Assembly: GCA_021234155.1 (NCBI GenBank)
Contig: JAJEKV010000041.1
Coordinates: 4,454,829-4,518,828, forward strand
From: Isoetes taiwanensis
Lineage: Eukaryota > Streptophyta > Lycopodiopsida > Isoetales > Isoetaceae
Direction of reading: 5' to 3'
Length of the DNA: 64,000 nucleotides
Shown here: positions 21,715-33,019 of the stretch, piece after piece
Numbering within the stretch: position 1 is the first letter of the stretch
How the letters are laid out: each line of letters opens with the position of its first letter
Program-made: the position numbers and the translations under genes
The notes under the pieces: model-generated
Database searches by the model: none
Seen by the model: the letters and a program-made list of their open reading frames with translations, nothing else
Told to the model about the DNA's origin: nothing

Positions 21715-24700
21715 ACAGTGTAAAGGGCAAAGTGGTGAAACTGCATTATCAAATTTAGCCCTTTTTTCATTTGTTTGCAAGCTCTGGTGCAATAATAGCC
21801 ACCTGAATGTTTTCAGTTTGTTAGCAGTGTACAACTTCCAACTTTTTGCATTGATTTTGGCCAACGTTTTCTCATCACAGTGCCACATTGCATTTGCTTT
21901 GGATGGCTTGTGTACTATTATCTGTTTATACACCTCCTTTACTGAGTATATTTCCTTTCCCTGCAATGTCCACTGGTTGGAGTTTTCACTAAAATCATCC
22001 TGTGAGGCAACTATATCCATAACTTTCCTAAAAATCTCCTTATCAACCTGAGATCCTTTGGTTTCTGCTGCAATCTCATCCCAAGTTTTCCATCTATTCT
22101 GTACTCTTAGATCCCCAAACTTTCTGAGACCTGCATCATGCCATTGCATATACTTTTGTGGGTGTTTGAAAGCAAGACACCCTTCTTCCTCTGTGCAAAG
22201 ATCAGGATGCTAAAAGAAATTGTTTTCCGAACATCTTGCATCAATAATTGGTGGCTTATAACATAGACTTACCTCATTCCATGCTTCAAAGATCCTTTTC
22301 AATGTTTTAGATGTTCCTGACCCTGACTTAATCTTGAAGAAAGTAGAATCAGGCAATTGGTGTATAATTGTAGGACTCCCCACAATCTTTGATTTTTGAA
22401 GCCAGTATTTAATTAACCTCAGAGCTGGTGATGGTTTTGCACAATAGATGGCACTCCACACCAACTTAGCTGACAATGCCTGTGCCTGAATAAATAAATC
22501 CTTACAACCTAAACCACCATTCTTTTTATCCTTGACTAAATCAGTCCAAGCCACCTTATGGCTGCCCTGCCATATGAACTTCCTAATTGCTGTTTCAATC
22601 TTGTTATAGGAACCCTTGTCACCAATAATTGCTGAGGAGAAATAAACATATGTGCTACCAATCACTGCATTTGCAATTTCTACTCTTCCAGCTAATGATA
22701 ATGTCCCTGGATACTTATTAAGTTTCTGTTTTATTCTTGAGACAATTGGCTCCCATACACCTGGCAGATTTTTATTAAGAGCCAAAGGAATCCCCAAAAT
22801 GGTAATAACTGTATTCTTGTCCAAAACCTTTATCCCCTGTAAGTCCAGTTCCTGAGTATCCATAATGATAGCACTCTTTTTCCTGTTCAGCCTGACTGCT
22901 GACACATTGCCAAAAATCTCAATTGCCTCCAGAAAATTCTCCAAACTTTTATCTCCATGTTTAAGAAAAACAAATGTATCATCTGCATATTGCATGATGG
23001 TAAAGGGCTCATGGTCTTCTGGCATCATCAATGTTTGGATCTTACCTTGTTGTTGAAGATATGTAGCCATTTTGGTAACAATTTCAGCAACTATCAAAAA
23101 TAAATATGGTGCCAATGGGCAACCTTGTCTTACCCCACGTCTACACTTAAATTGTTTGCTTGGATTTCCATTTATCACTAAAGCTGAGGATGCTGTGCAA
23201 TTAAGACTCCATATTTTCTGATAGACTTCATCTTTAAAACCCAGGTGTTTCATTGCTCTTTCTAAAAACTGCCAGTTAATTGTATCATAAGCTCTTTGAA
23301 AGTCAAGTTTTAATAACATACATTTCTGACCTGACACCTCATTCCAATGCAATCCCTCTGAGGCTCCAATATAGTTCTCCAAGATGTTTCTTTGCTGCAG
23401 GAAAGCAGTTTGACATGGATTGATGAGCTTCATCAGGGTAGGCTTCAACCTATTAGCAAGAATTTTGGCAAGGATTTTGTATGTCGTATTTGTCAAGGAT
23501 ATTGGCCTCCAATCCCCAATTTGCAATGGATTATCTACCTTTGGAATTAAGGTAATATGTCCAGCATTTATTGCAGGGTTTAAACTTCTTGCTTTCCAAG
23601 CACCTTGTATAAAGATAATTATGTCATCTTTCAATATGTCCCAAAATTCAGCATAAAACTCAGGTTGGAATCCATCTGGCTCTGGACTTTTTCCTTTAGC
23701 CATAGACTTTATTGTCTCCCAAATTTCCTTTTCATCTGGTACATTCAATAATTCATTGTCTTCTTCAGCTTGAGGAGCCCTTGGAATGCCCTGAAAATAT
23801 TCCTCCATATCCTCCTCTGAAACTTCATTTTCCTGAAATATTTTACTGTATTCTTGATGGAAATAATCTTCAATATCTTCTTGTTTCTCCAGCATGTCAC
23901 CTGCAACTGTCTTAATTTGGACAATACCATTATTTACCATTCTGCTCTTGGCAACCCTGAAAAAGAAACCAGAACTTCCTTTGTCCATTTCATTAATGTA
24001 CCTGCACCTGCTTTTTACTGACAATGCTTTAGCTTCAGATTCCTCCACTAATTTAACTTTCCTTTCAAGAATTTCCTCTTGTTGCTGCAGGGCCTCATTT
24101 GATTTGTCCAAAAATAACCTACTTCTGATTTCTTTCATTTCTGCATATAAATCCTGTTTCTCCTTCCTTCTTTTCATATTCCATTCCTTGCCCCATTTCT
24201 TAATCCATCCCTTTATTAGCTTCATTTTCTGAATAAATCCCTTCATTGATTCTGTTCTGCTGACCGGGTTCAATGTAGATAAGAACAGTTTGAATTCATC
24301 CTGGAATGACTTATTATTTAATAATCCAACATTAAATTTGAAAGGACTATTTACTCCACCCCGACTTGCTTGAGTCCTACCCTGAATAGACTGTGGATAA
24401 TGATCAAAAATGGAGTTACTAACATCCCCAGTTACAAACAAGTCATCCCATGTATTAATACTTTTATTGCATATGTAGAATCTATCCAATAGACAGAACA
24501 CCCTTTCTTCTTTTTTCCTTTTATGACTCCAGGAGTAATTATTAGAAGTAGAAGGAGGAACATATGAAAAGAATGTCATCAAGTTATCCCAATAATCTCT
24601 TTCCTTCCTTGCCATATTAATTTTCTTTCCAAGTTTTTGGTCCCAAACAGGGGTATTATTGAAATCACCTGCCATCAGTCAATTTTCAATATTCTTTGTT

Positions 24701-25080
24701 TGGATCCATTGAGAGATTTGTGTCCATTGTTCCTCTCTCTCATTACTTTCAGTTGAGGCATAAATATTTATAATCCCAAAAGTTTCCTTTCCTCTTTGCA
24801 ATACTGCTACATTCCACCTACCCGAGTTATGTCTAAATTTCTCAAGACATTTGTACCCCCACCAAGCCATACAAATTCCACCTCTAGTGCCATCTGCAGC
24901 TGACCAAACAGAATCCCCCCCAGACCTGATCCATTCATGCAACTTAGAAGCTTCAAATTCAGGTAGCCTATGTTCCTGTAACAATATTATATCAGACTTT
25001 ATTTCTTGTAGAGCTATCAGTGCCCTTTTTCTCTTGAGGGGACCCTTAATCCCTCTCATATTCCATGTAGTAATCTTCAT
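21715..25080 (-). pseudogene. L1 ORF2, endonuclease and reverse transcriptase part
   Basis: The frame opens MKITTWNMRGIKG, an APE-type endonuclease start, with LLQEHRLPE (catalytic E) and GDFNN. TGA at 24,679-24,681 falls where the family has W before L-M-x-GDFN, so TGG to TGA is the simplest reading. The RT has FQRAYDTINW, RRGVRQGCPLAPYLF and the catalytic QYADDTFVF near 22,985. A second stop, TAG, is at 22,210-22,212. Beyond it the same frame gives the zf-RVT region (VYKQIIVHK...FRWLLLHQSL...CPLHCG), cut at 21,715 by the inserted LINE. It would nick the target and copy the element RNA. Confidence 0.92.
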
Positions 25081-27311
25081 GCTGGGTATTTCTTCCTCTC
25101 CTGTACTCTCAGGTTCAGAGCTGGGCTATTTTCTGAGAAATGAGCTTTCTTCATATTCTTCTTGGTGGTGATAGGAGTGTAGAACACTTCTCCTCTAGAT
25201 TGTTCACTGCATGTACTTGTAAGCATAGTCTCCTGTCCTTTTTTATCACCTATTTGCATCTCCTGGCCATTTGGACTTATTGGTCTATTGTTACCAATTC
25301 CCAGGCCATTTGGACTTATTGGTCTATTGGTAACAATTCCCAGGCCATTTGGACTTATAGGATCCTGCAACATCTGAGCTCCAACACCATAACAAATATC
25401 TTTATCCTCCATGTTTTGGATGTGTTCCATAGGAGACCTCGTGAAGAATTTGAATTTTGATATATCCTTTGGTGTCACTTCAATAGCATCCATTTGTGTT
25501 TCTGGCACAACCTCAATGTGTTCCTCAATCAGAGTTTGTTCTTGTGTATCTGGTACAAAATGAGAGTCAATCTGAGACTCACTTTGTTCTTGTGTTTTTC
25601 CATTTGCCACTTTCTCTGCATTTTCCATCAGTTCTAATAATATTTCATACATCTGCTTACCTGGACTATCTTCCCCCAAAAACTTACTGGTTGAAGCCTC
25701 TCCTTTGTGAAATTCACTTCCCTTTATTTCTGCAGTGTTTTGACCTGAGTTCTGATGCTGTTTTTTAGCATTTACAGAGGTATCCCTTGAAGTTTTGGGA
25801 GAGTTATGATGAACAATTCCTTTGCCATTTGAATTGTTGGGACTTATAGGGACCTTGGATAATTCCAACACCTGGCCATTAGGTCTTATAGGTTCCTTGG
25901 AATTCTCCACTCCCTGGCCACTAGCATTGACCAGAACTTTTATCTGATCATTTATTCTGTTGTGCTCTTCTTTTTTCTTCCATTCTTTTCTAATGGTATT
26001 CAAAGTGACTTGTTCTTCCCCTTTGTTCCCAGCATTAGTTATATCTTTCTGTTTCCGAGCCCTTCTGTATGTACTTCCATTTCTGTTCTTTCTGTAATTA
26101 CTTACAGTTACCCAAGAATTTGGTTTTGGATCATCATGTTCATGCTGAAGAATTTCATTATTTCCTGGAACAGTGTGAACAGAGCTATTTTTCATCCATT
26201 TTCCTTGACAAACACCTCCACCATGCAATCTGAGGCCACAAACATTGCATGGAAGAGGAAGACCCTGCCAATTTAAAGACAAATTCTTGTGTTCTCCAAA
26301 ATAATCTTGATACTGAATTTGACTTGGTATCTCCTTCAGAATATCAATTTGTATCCATACTTTTGGAGCCCTTTCTGGAACTCCTTCCCAGCCTATATAT
26401 TCCCCTATTCCCGAGAACAAATCCTTGAAGATATCCTCATGCCAATACATAGGATTTAGCCCTGCTACAGTGCAAGATGCTGGGTGGTATAATTGTTTTA
26501 AATCTTTAGGATCAAATTTCGGATTCCATTTCTGAAAATAGAATTGGGTATTGGCTTTATAGATAGTACCCTACTTAAGGAGATATTGGACTGTATTTGG
26601 ACTTTCACATTCTACCACAAAGAAAGGGAATTGCAGCCAATACATTCCAGAGATTTCTACCTTTCTATCCATCTTCATAATTTCTGTTTTAAGGTAGTTT
26701 AACTTTACACCTTCATGGCGAATGCAACCAATTACAGCCCGGGATTCTAATTCTTTGAGTCTAGAAGGAATGAACTGATGATTTTTCAAGTTAGGAATAC
26801 CTCTAAACTCATGAATTGGTCTCGTCTCTTATTTCTGAAGAATCCTCCTTTGTTCTTGATTGATTTGCTCCAGGATCGGACCAACAAGGTGAGATTGCAT
26901 CTCTACAGGCGACATGGTTTGAGCTCGGGTTCTTCTCTCCGCCATTGTTGGGATCAGCCAGTCACCACATGCAAAGTATTCAGGAGTTTGAATGCTTCCA
27001 GTTTTTCCGTTTAAAAATTTTAGAAGAGCAATGATCTTTTCTTTGATGTGATCTGACGATTCCTGAAATAAATTCATAAATTCCTGACCGACTTCAGAAA
27101 TTTTCAGATAGCCATGATTCCTTGCCTCATGAAATTCTGTCCTCTGCTGTCCATCCTTTTCTCGATTCCCCAAACTCTGATCCTGTCCCAAATTTACTTT
27201 TTTCAGGCTTATGTCACCCTGTCCTGTCCCCCTATCCACTATTCCTGTCCCACCATCAACAAAATCTACCTCAAATTGCCCATGTCGGGCCTGGTTTCTC
27301 TCTCTACACAT
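25077..27311 (-). pseudogene. L1 ORF1 (zinc-knuckle RNA-binding protein), two stops
   Basis: One frame of 745 codons runs from ATG at 27,311 to TGA at 25,077-25,079, broken only by TAA at 26,829-26,831 and TAG at 26,571-26,573. It contains the basic RNA-binding region usual in plant L1 ORF1, then a CX2CX4HX4C knuckle (CNVCGLRLHGGGVC), then a long polar tail. The tail holds several PISPNG(Q/L) repeats near 25,260-25,350 and 25,850-25,910. In L1 elements this protein coats the element RNA. The stop TGA overlaps the ORF2 start as ATGA. Confidence 0.85.
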
Positions 27312-27542
27312 CCTTCTATTCCAAGAAGCGCTCCCTCATAGCGCCAAGATCCACAAAACCTTCAAAACCGATCATGTTCTAAAGCACAACAGTTACGGAT
27401 AACTCGTGCATCAATCATTTAAATTGGAATATCTTTCTAGAGAATGAAAAGAGAACGTAATACTTACTTTCACATCAAAGGGCCTGAAGCTTTGCTTGTA
27501 AAAAGACGTTGACGGCATGCCTATATTTTATCTGCCACCTGT

Positions 27543-27725
27543 CACTCATTATGCCATTAGCACAATGTCACTCATTATGCCATTAGCACAATCTACTTCG
27601 TTCTATGTGTAAAGGACACCAATGAAAGCAAGCAAGCATACATCCCACTCATTATGCAATTAGCACAATCTAGATTGTTGTATGTCTAAAGGACCTATTG
27701 AAAATAGATATACATCCCATAACTT
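27543..27725. repeat. Short direct repeats of CACTCATTATGCCATTAGCA
   Basis: The motif occurs near 27,543, 27,569 and 27,646. The last two head roughly 80-bp units that also share TATGT(G/C)TAAAGGAC and ATACATCCCA. It is non-coding and lies just outside the L1 5' end. Confidence 0.7.
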
Positions 27726-28655
27726 CGTATTCCCCTCTCTTTCTATCCTATTCCACAAATCTTGAATGTTTTGAAAATAAACAAACCCTCTCCTAATTGT
27801 CTTTTGCAGGTCACGCTAATTAGAATAACTTGGGTTTTTCAAAAACGCATTGTTAGCTCATATGGCAGGAAGCAGACTGTAATAGGGCATGAAACGACAG
27901 ACAGAAATAGGGTGCTTGAAACCAGAATCGGCGCAATATTGTGAAGTTGCCGCTTCTGCTGAATGAAATGGCAAGGCTGCAAAAATCGTAAATAAAGTGA
28001 ATAAATTCTTTGCTCAGATTTGAGCAATATCATGACCAATTTTGCATGGGAAAAAATGAGATAAAAGCAAAGCATCAAGCAGCACATCCTAAAGAGATTA
28101 CAGAAATGGCATGAATCTTACCTCAACCGATTCACAGATTGCAAGAGAAAGGTTAACCCCTTTATAGTAAATGTTTACAACCTAAGAAGTCTATTCAATT
28201 GTCCCTGCCCTTCTCCACCAGATAAGCATTATATGAGATAATAGAAGCATTGCAAATACAACATGGTTTAGGTGTACGTTCTCCAGCAATTTCTCTGGAA
28301 ATCAAAATGCCTAATGAACGTGGTTGATTTGGTACTACAGAAAGTGCATGACAATTGTAAAGAAGATACAACTTGCTGAGGAAAAGCCTTGGAAATTGAG
28401 AATATTTCAAGAAAAGCATAAAGTTATAGTGCTAGACATCTGCTGCTGCACGCAAGAGAGTAACATGTTTTATTTATGCACCAGCTAAAAGAAATCAACC
28501 TAGAATTTTCACTAAAATCTTCAGTCTTGAATCTCAGCACTACAATTCAAAACATCATTTCAGTGGCATTCTTGCATGGCAAAAGAGGAAATGCATAATG
28601 ATTGCATATTAACATTTAACGTACATATCAACCAAATTACTACCTAAAATAAGGT

Positions 28656-28903
28656 TTAGTTCAAGCCCATTGAACATCTTATTCGTGTAAGAGCCTGCCC
28701 TGATTTAATGCTCGCATGATGGCATATGCTTCCAAGGCACCTAAGAAAGTCACGAAAACTGGAAACATACCCTCTAGTTGCATCTCTTGACAACAGTTCA
28801 GTGCCAGCTGAGCTTCTTCGTGATCCCCTGCAATCATTGTGTTCCATGTTACTACATCCCGAACTGGTAACTTCAGAAAGCTAGCAACTAACCAGAATGG
28901 CAT
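28656..28903 (-). pseudogene. PLS-type PPR fragment
   Basis: LPVRDVVTWNTMIAG followed by ALNCCQEMQLEGM and VTFLGALEAYAIMRALNQGR reads like two adjacent PPR motifs of the PLS class. One motif is shortened (GDHEEAQ where about ten residues are expected) and the frame ends soon after. Nothing similar continues on either side, so it is a fragment. Confidence 0.65.
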
Positions 28904-30263
28904 GGAGTGTGTCTGTTGCTACCCCTTTCAAATTGTGAAAATGATTCTGGTGAAGAATATCAAGATGCTGAGGAAGATCTTATACTATGCGCTGCGTTTG
29001 GAGTTGCTTTCACATATATTTTCTTTTCTACATAAACAATAGCTTTAGGTGAACTAACTCTTGCTTTTGAATTTTGGAGGGAACTGGCAGATGCGCGGCT
29101 GTTTGTATGGCTTTAACCTGTATGCTGATGATGTTCGAACCCTTCCAAGTGATTCACTTTATTCCGTTGCAAAATCTCTGAAGCATCAGGTGGAAGTTTA
29201 CAGTTATTTTTTCTTGCATTGTAAATATCATACTTGCTTTTGTTGGAAAATAAAAGTATATGCTGCTCTTTGTTTTGAGCTTTAAAGATTTGTCTGTGTT
29301 TTTCTCCAAGCATGTGCTATTTAATAAAATTTATCAATGGTAGGCCTGTTCTTTTGTAACAATGATTTCCTTTGTGCCAAGCACAATCTTTTGACGCCAC
29401 TTTAGCTTGTTGTAGGAATAATTATAGACGAATATACCAAAGCTAAGTTAGTATCCATTGGAGATTTGCACATGAAGATTTTTCTTGGCGCTTTTAGTTG
29501 CTTTATCTTGGTAGTTTGTTTATTTTTCCACGTGCAAGTTATCGCTCCAAGAGTACCTGGTAATGGATGTACTAATAATGCATAAATTTAGTACTGTTCC
29601 AAATTGCAGTTTTGTTAACTTTTCTACATGGGCATTTTCGTAAATTTTGCAAAAATGCAGAGGCATTTTAGCAGTTTTCCCTTTTATTTATCAATCAACA
29701 TACACAATAATTTGGTTAGGGATAATCAACGCAAGTATGCCCTTCTCCGAGCCACCCTGCCTCCGTCGATTTTCCTGCGTAATGGATCAGGCAAATAATA
29801 TTTCCACCAACAGCAAGAATAGAAGATTTGAGATTTTTTTGTCATGGATTCAAAGAGCTCAAGAAGAGCAGCAGGCCATTATCGTTGTAATCGAGTGCAA
29901 TGTCCTCTGCTCGAACATTATGTCAAAAACAAGCCCATGACTGGGGAACATTTGCTGACTTATGCACTGGGAATCTTGAATAGATATTAGAGATTCCCAT
30001 TGATGAATTATTACCTCTCCAAATACCCACCGATACAAAGGATCTCACAAGAAGCCAAAGTACAAGTAAAAAATGTGATATCAATGAGCAGTTTGCTCCT
30101 TCGTCTTGAATATGCTACTTATTGTTAGTCTCTTAATATCAATGTTGTGTAGATACATTGGCCACCAATCGTTGGTTTGTCCTCAAAACTCTTATTTCTC
30201 AATGTTTTTAATGACAATTGCAGGCCAACTTCCTGATGTCTGAATTGGAACCGATAATAGTTA
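28904..30263. other. Stretch without a recognised gene
   Basis: Short exon-like frames occur on the plus strand (for example ENDSGEEYQDAEEDLILCAA at about 28,936), some with plausible splice sites, but none resembles a family I know. The YADD string near 29,120 lacks any RT context. They may be remnants of a host gene or transposase. Confidence 0.35.
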
Positions 30264-32751
30264 CCTTCTCTTGCTGAATCTTCAATACTGCACTCTTCCA
30301 TTCAAAGGGACCTCTGTAAGAAAGGGTCCTATGTTCTGGGTTCCTAGACTCAGTCTGCCACCCCTGAATAGGCTCCTGCATAGTATGCATGCCTCTTGCA
30401 TCTTACATTAGCCTCCAGCTCATCTGCATATACCAGATTTTTTCCTCTTATTTTTCCTTTTCACAGCATCTAAAAGAGAGGTTGGATTGGATGGCTTTGT
30501 GTCTAAAGCTCCAACCATCTAAGTTCTGTGCCTTTGGAAATACTGGCCCCTTTTGGCAACTAGCTTGTTTCTGGCTTAGGCTTAGTTTTGCATAAACTGC
30601 AGCTGCAGTCAATGTGTCGGCTCCACTCACAACTATGGATTTTGTCTCCACCCTTTCAGAATCTTTTGTTAAAACCTTTGTGACCATCTTCAACTCTTCC
30701 ATTGCATCAGCATCTAGACAATTGCACACATCAACAAAAGAAGCTGTCTTGAATAAAAGATGTGCAGTGCAAACCAAATACCTGGTGGAAAATTGTCCTT
30801 GAAATTAGCAGCCTCTGGCAACCTAGCACAATCATAAAAGAAAACGAGTCATAACAAGACACCAACAAAAATGCAACACAAATACCTACAATAATTGTAC
30901 AGCATGACTGCATTAGTTCATGAAAATTATTTAAATAGTACCCTAGAGATCTGTACATAGTCGATTCCCTCATTAACAACACTTACTGACTGCTGGTGCA
31001 TCCCAAAAAAATCATTTTCTTCAGTGAGTTTGTTGCATTTCGCAATTTCTCCCACATTGTCACTATTCGAGTTGGAACTCTTGCCATCGTTGCCACTCCC
31101 ATCTTCAGATATATCCATTTTAACTTCATTAATCTCAGTCTTTAAAACCTCCAGTTGACCATGAGTTAACATAGTCTTCACATTTGCAGTAACTCCCTTT
31201 AGGATCTTGTGTCGTTTAACTTTACTTTGAGCTCTTTCCAATTCATGTGATTCTACCTGCCAACAAAAGTAACACATTAAGTTACTTATGCACTGTCGAA
31301 TCTTAGCTTGATTATTTGCTTGATTTCTTTAAACTAACTTCAATTCTATGCCATCTGTTGCTTCTAAGCCCATTCGCTCTGAACTCCAGGTCCTTTGTGT
31401 ATGCCATTTATTCTACAATTTATAACTAGATTTGAAGTCTTTGTGGTGAGATGATGCTAAAACATATAAAAATTTCTGAAAATTTGTTTCACAGAGATGC
31501 ATGTAAAGGTCACTTTTATAATGCATACTATATATCAAATCGACATGATCGCTACTAACCGCTTTTCTCAAAGTGGTAGTGATCTCGGCGACTTTTTGCA
31601 CAAGCAATTCGTAAGCGCGTGCATTATCTCGAGATAGTTACTCCTAATCCACCTCCCTTTTGAACAAAGACATAACTCCCCATGGGCATTGACACTTATT
31701 GTCGCGACTTCCCATCACGCCTTCTTCTTTCAAAGTTGGGTCTAATACCCGTGAAACCACTGAGAAGGCTAATCCCACAAAATAACGTTTGGAGCCAGAA
31801 AACCCAGCCCCATACAAAAGGTCTATTCCACACATATCAGGAAATTCATGTATCGTACCACTAGATCTCCTTTATCAAAGAAAGCAAAGCTAAGAGCAAT
31901 TGGCAGGTGATGTAGAATTAATGGAATGGGCTCCCTCACCTGTAAAGACGGAAGCACAATACAAATTAATCATGTCAGCAGTAATCTCTAGTCTCCAATA
32001 TGTGGTAGAATTTTTTCCATAAACTCCAAACCATCAGGCTGGTACAACCATATGGTTATTAAGGTAAAAAGTATGGCAAATTAAGAATGACTTCAGTACC
32101 CACTTATCCAAGCAGCAGAATGTAATACCTGTGCAACAACTCCAGTATCAAATGCACGGACTAATGCCTCCTCATCAATGTGACAGGCCCAGCACTGTGG
32201 ATCAACGAAGCAACCATTTGTTATAGAAATAATGCAAAAAAAGACCCTCAAATAGGACACCAATCTACCAGCTTGAGGAGATACTATGCTCTGGTGTGGT
32301 AGTCCAGAATCAGTCCATCCTTGATAAAGCACATTGAAACGTGATCGATGTCTGGATATTGATGTCCTTTCACAGCAAGGATTGTCCATATATGATGATT
32401 TTGCCTGAAATACAACTAGCATAAAAGATTGACAAAAGAAATGGTTTCCATAGGGTCACGAAAATATGATTTTACTAAAACGGAAGAGTGCCACTGGCAA
32501 CAGAGGTATAATTTATAGTTTACAAATAAATGATCCCAGAGCTAGGCAACAAAGGCCGAACTTTGTTTTCCCAGAAAAGCTTCAAAAGCGGTTACTAGCT
32601 GAGCTTGATGTTTGTCATAGCCAATCAACGCCACAACATATTCTACAAGTAAGACTCTGTGCCTTCTTTCAAGCTGCAAGAGCTTGTCTCTGACAACTGG
32701 CTTAAGATCTTCGGCCCTAGCACCATCGACATCGAGAGGAAAAGTCTCCAT
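30264..32751 (-). pseudogene. Damaged multi-exon gene with PWI-like N-terminal domain
   Basis: Exon 1 would start METFPLDVDGARAEDLKPVV at 32,751 and continue VEYVVALIGYDKHQ...FEAFLGKQSSAFVA, then TAG at 32,542-32,544, then LWDHLF before a GT donor. Families with this N-terminal fold have W at the TAG position (F-V-x-W-L-W-D-H-L), so it looks like TGG to TAG. The resemblance is to the PWI-like start of RBM26/27-type RNA-binding proteins, which is tentative. Further exon candidates downstream include 32,404 leftward (AKSSYMDNPCCERTSISRHRS), 32,197-32,131 (CWACHIDEEALVRAF), about 31,615-31,560 (ARAYELLVQKVAEITTTLRK), 31,258-30,960 and 30,382-30,264 (EPIQGWQTESRNPEHRTLSY). I could not join them all in one frame. 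It is divergent from the PPR gene at 33,020. Confidence 0.45.
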
Positions 32752-33019
32752 TCCGGCATTTGGAAACTTGAGTGTGGAACGCGGGCAAGCATTCTCCCCA
32801 ACGCGGGCATAACTTCCCAATACACGCTGGAATTTCTATTAATTTTCTGTGACCGTCCATAAATCCAATGATGGAAAGTGCATCCACGCGGACAAAAATC
32901 CTAATTGGCAGCAACGTGGACACTCTAAAATTGCTTCAAAGTCCACTTGCGTTTGTGCAAACGTGCGAACAAGGTTCTTGTATTTATAAATAATATCGTC
33001 GCAAGAATGATCAACGGCT
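32752..33019. promoter_or_regulatory. Shared divergent promoter region
   Basis: The 268 bp lie between two divergent start codons. TATTTATAAA at 32,981-32,990 is a TATA-like site for the plus-strand PPR gene, very close to its ATG. About 170 bp (32,790-32,970) recur near 47,495-47,690, including GTTTGTGCAAACGTGC, so part of this block is duplicated in the window. Confidence 0.4.

Larger units (their letters stand above)
15857..27369 (-). mobile_element. Full-length plant L1-type LINE, interrupted by a second LINE
   Basis: The 10-bp repeat GATCATGTTC flanks the unit at 15,846-15,855 and 27,370-27,379. The 3' end carries a 29-nt poly(A) (T run at 15,857-15,885 on the plus strand). Removing the nested LINE and its 5-bp duplication leaves about 6.7 kb, the normal length of a complete plant L1. 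Order on the minus strand: about 58 nt of 5' UTR, ORF1, ORF2 (endonuclease, reverse transcriptase, zf-RVT zinc finger), a further ORF remnant at 16,137-16,532, a small stem-loop and poly(A). ORF1 and ORF2 have two in-frame stops each, and ORF2 has one frameshift besides the insertion, so the copy is dead but not very old. Confidence 0.92.

Noticed and set aside
29105-29190. YADD string suggesting a LINE reverse transcriptase
   Set aside because: The residues around it (NLYADDVRTLPSDSLY) lack the hydrophobic run after YADD and no other RT motif is near.
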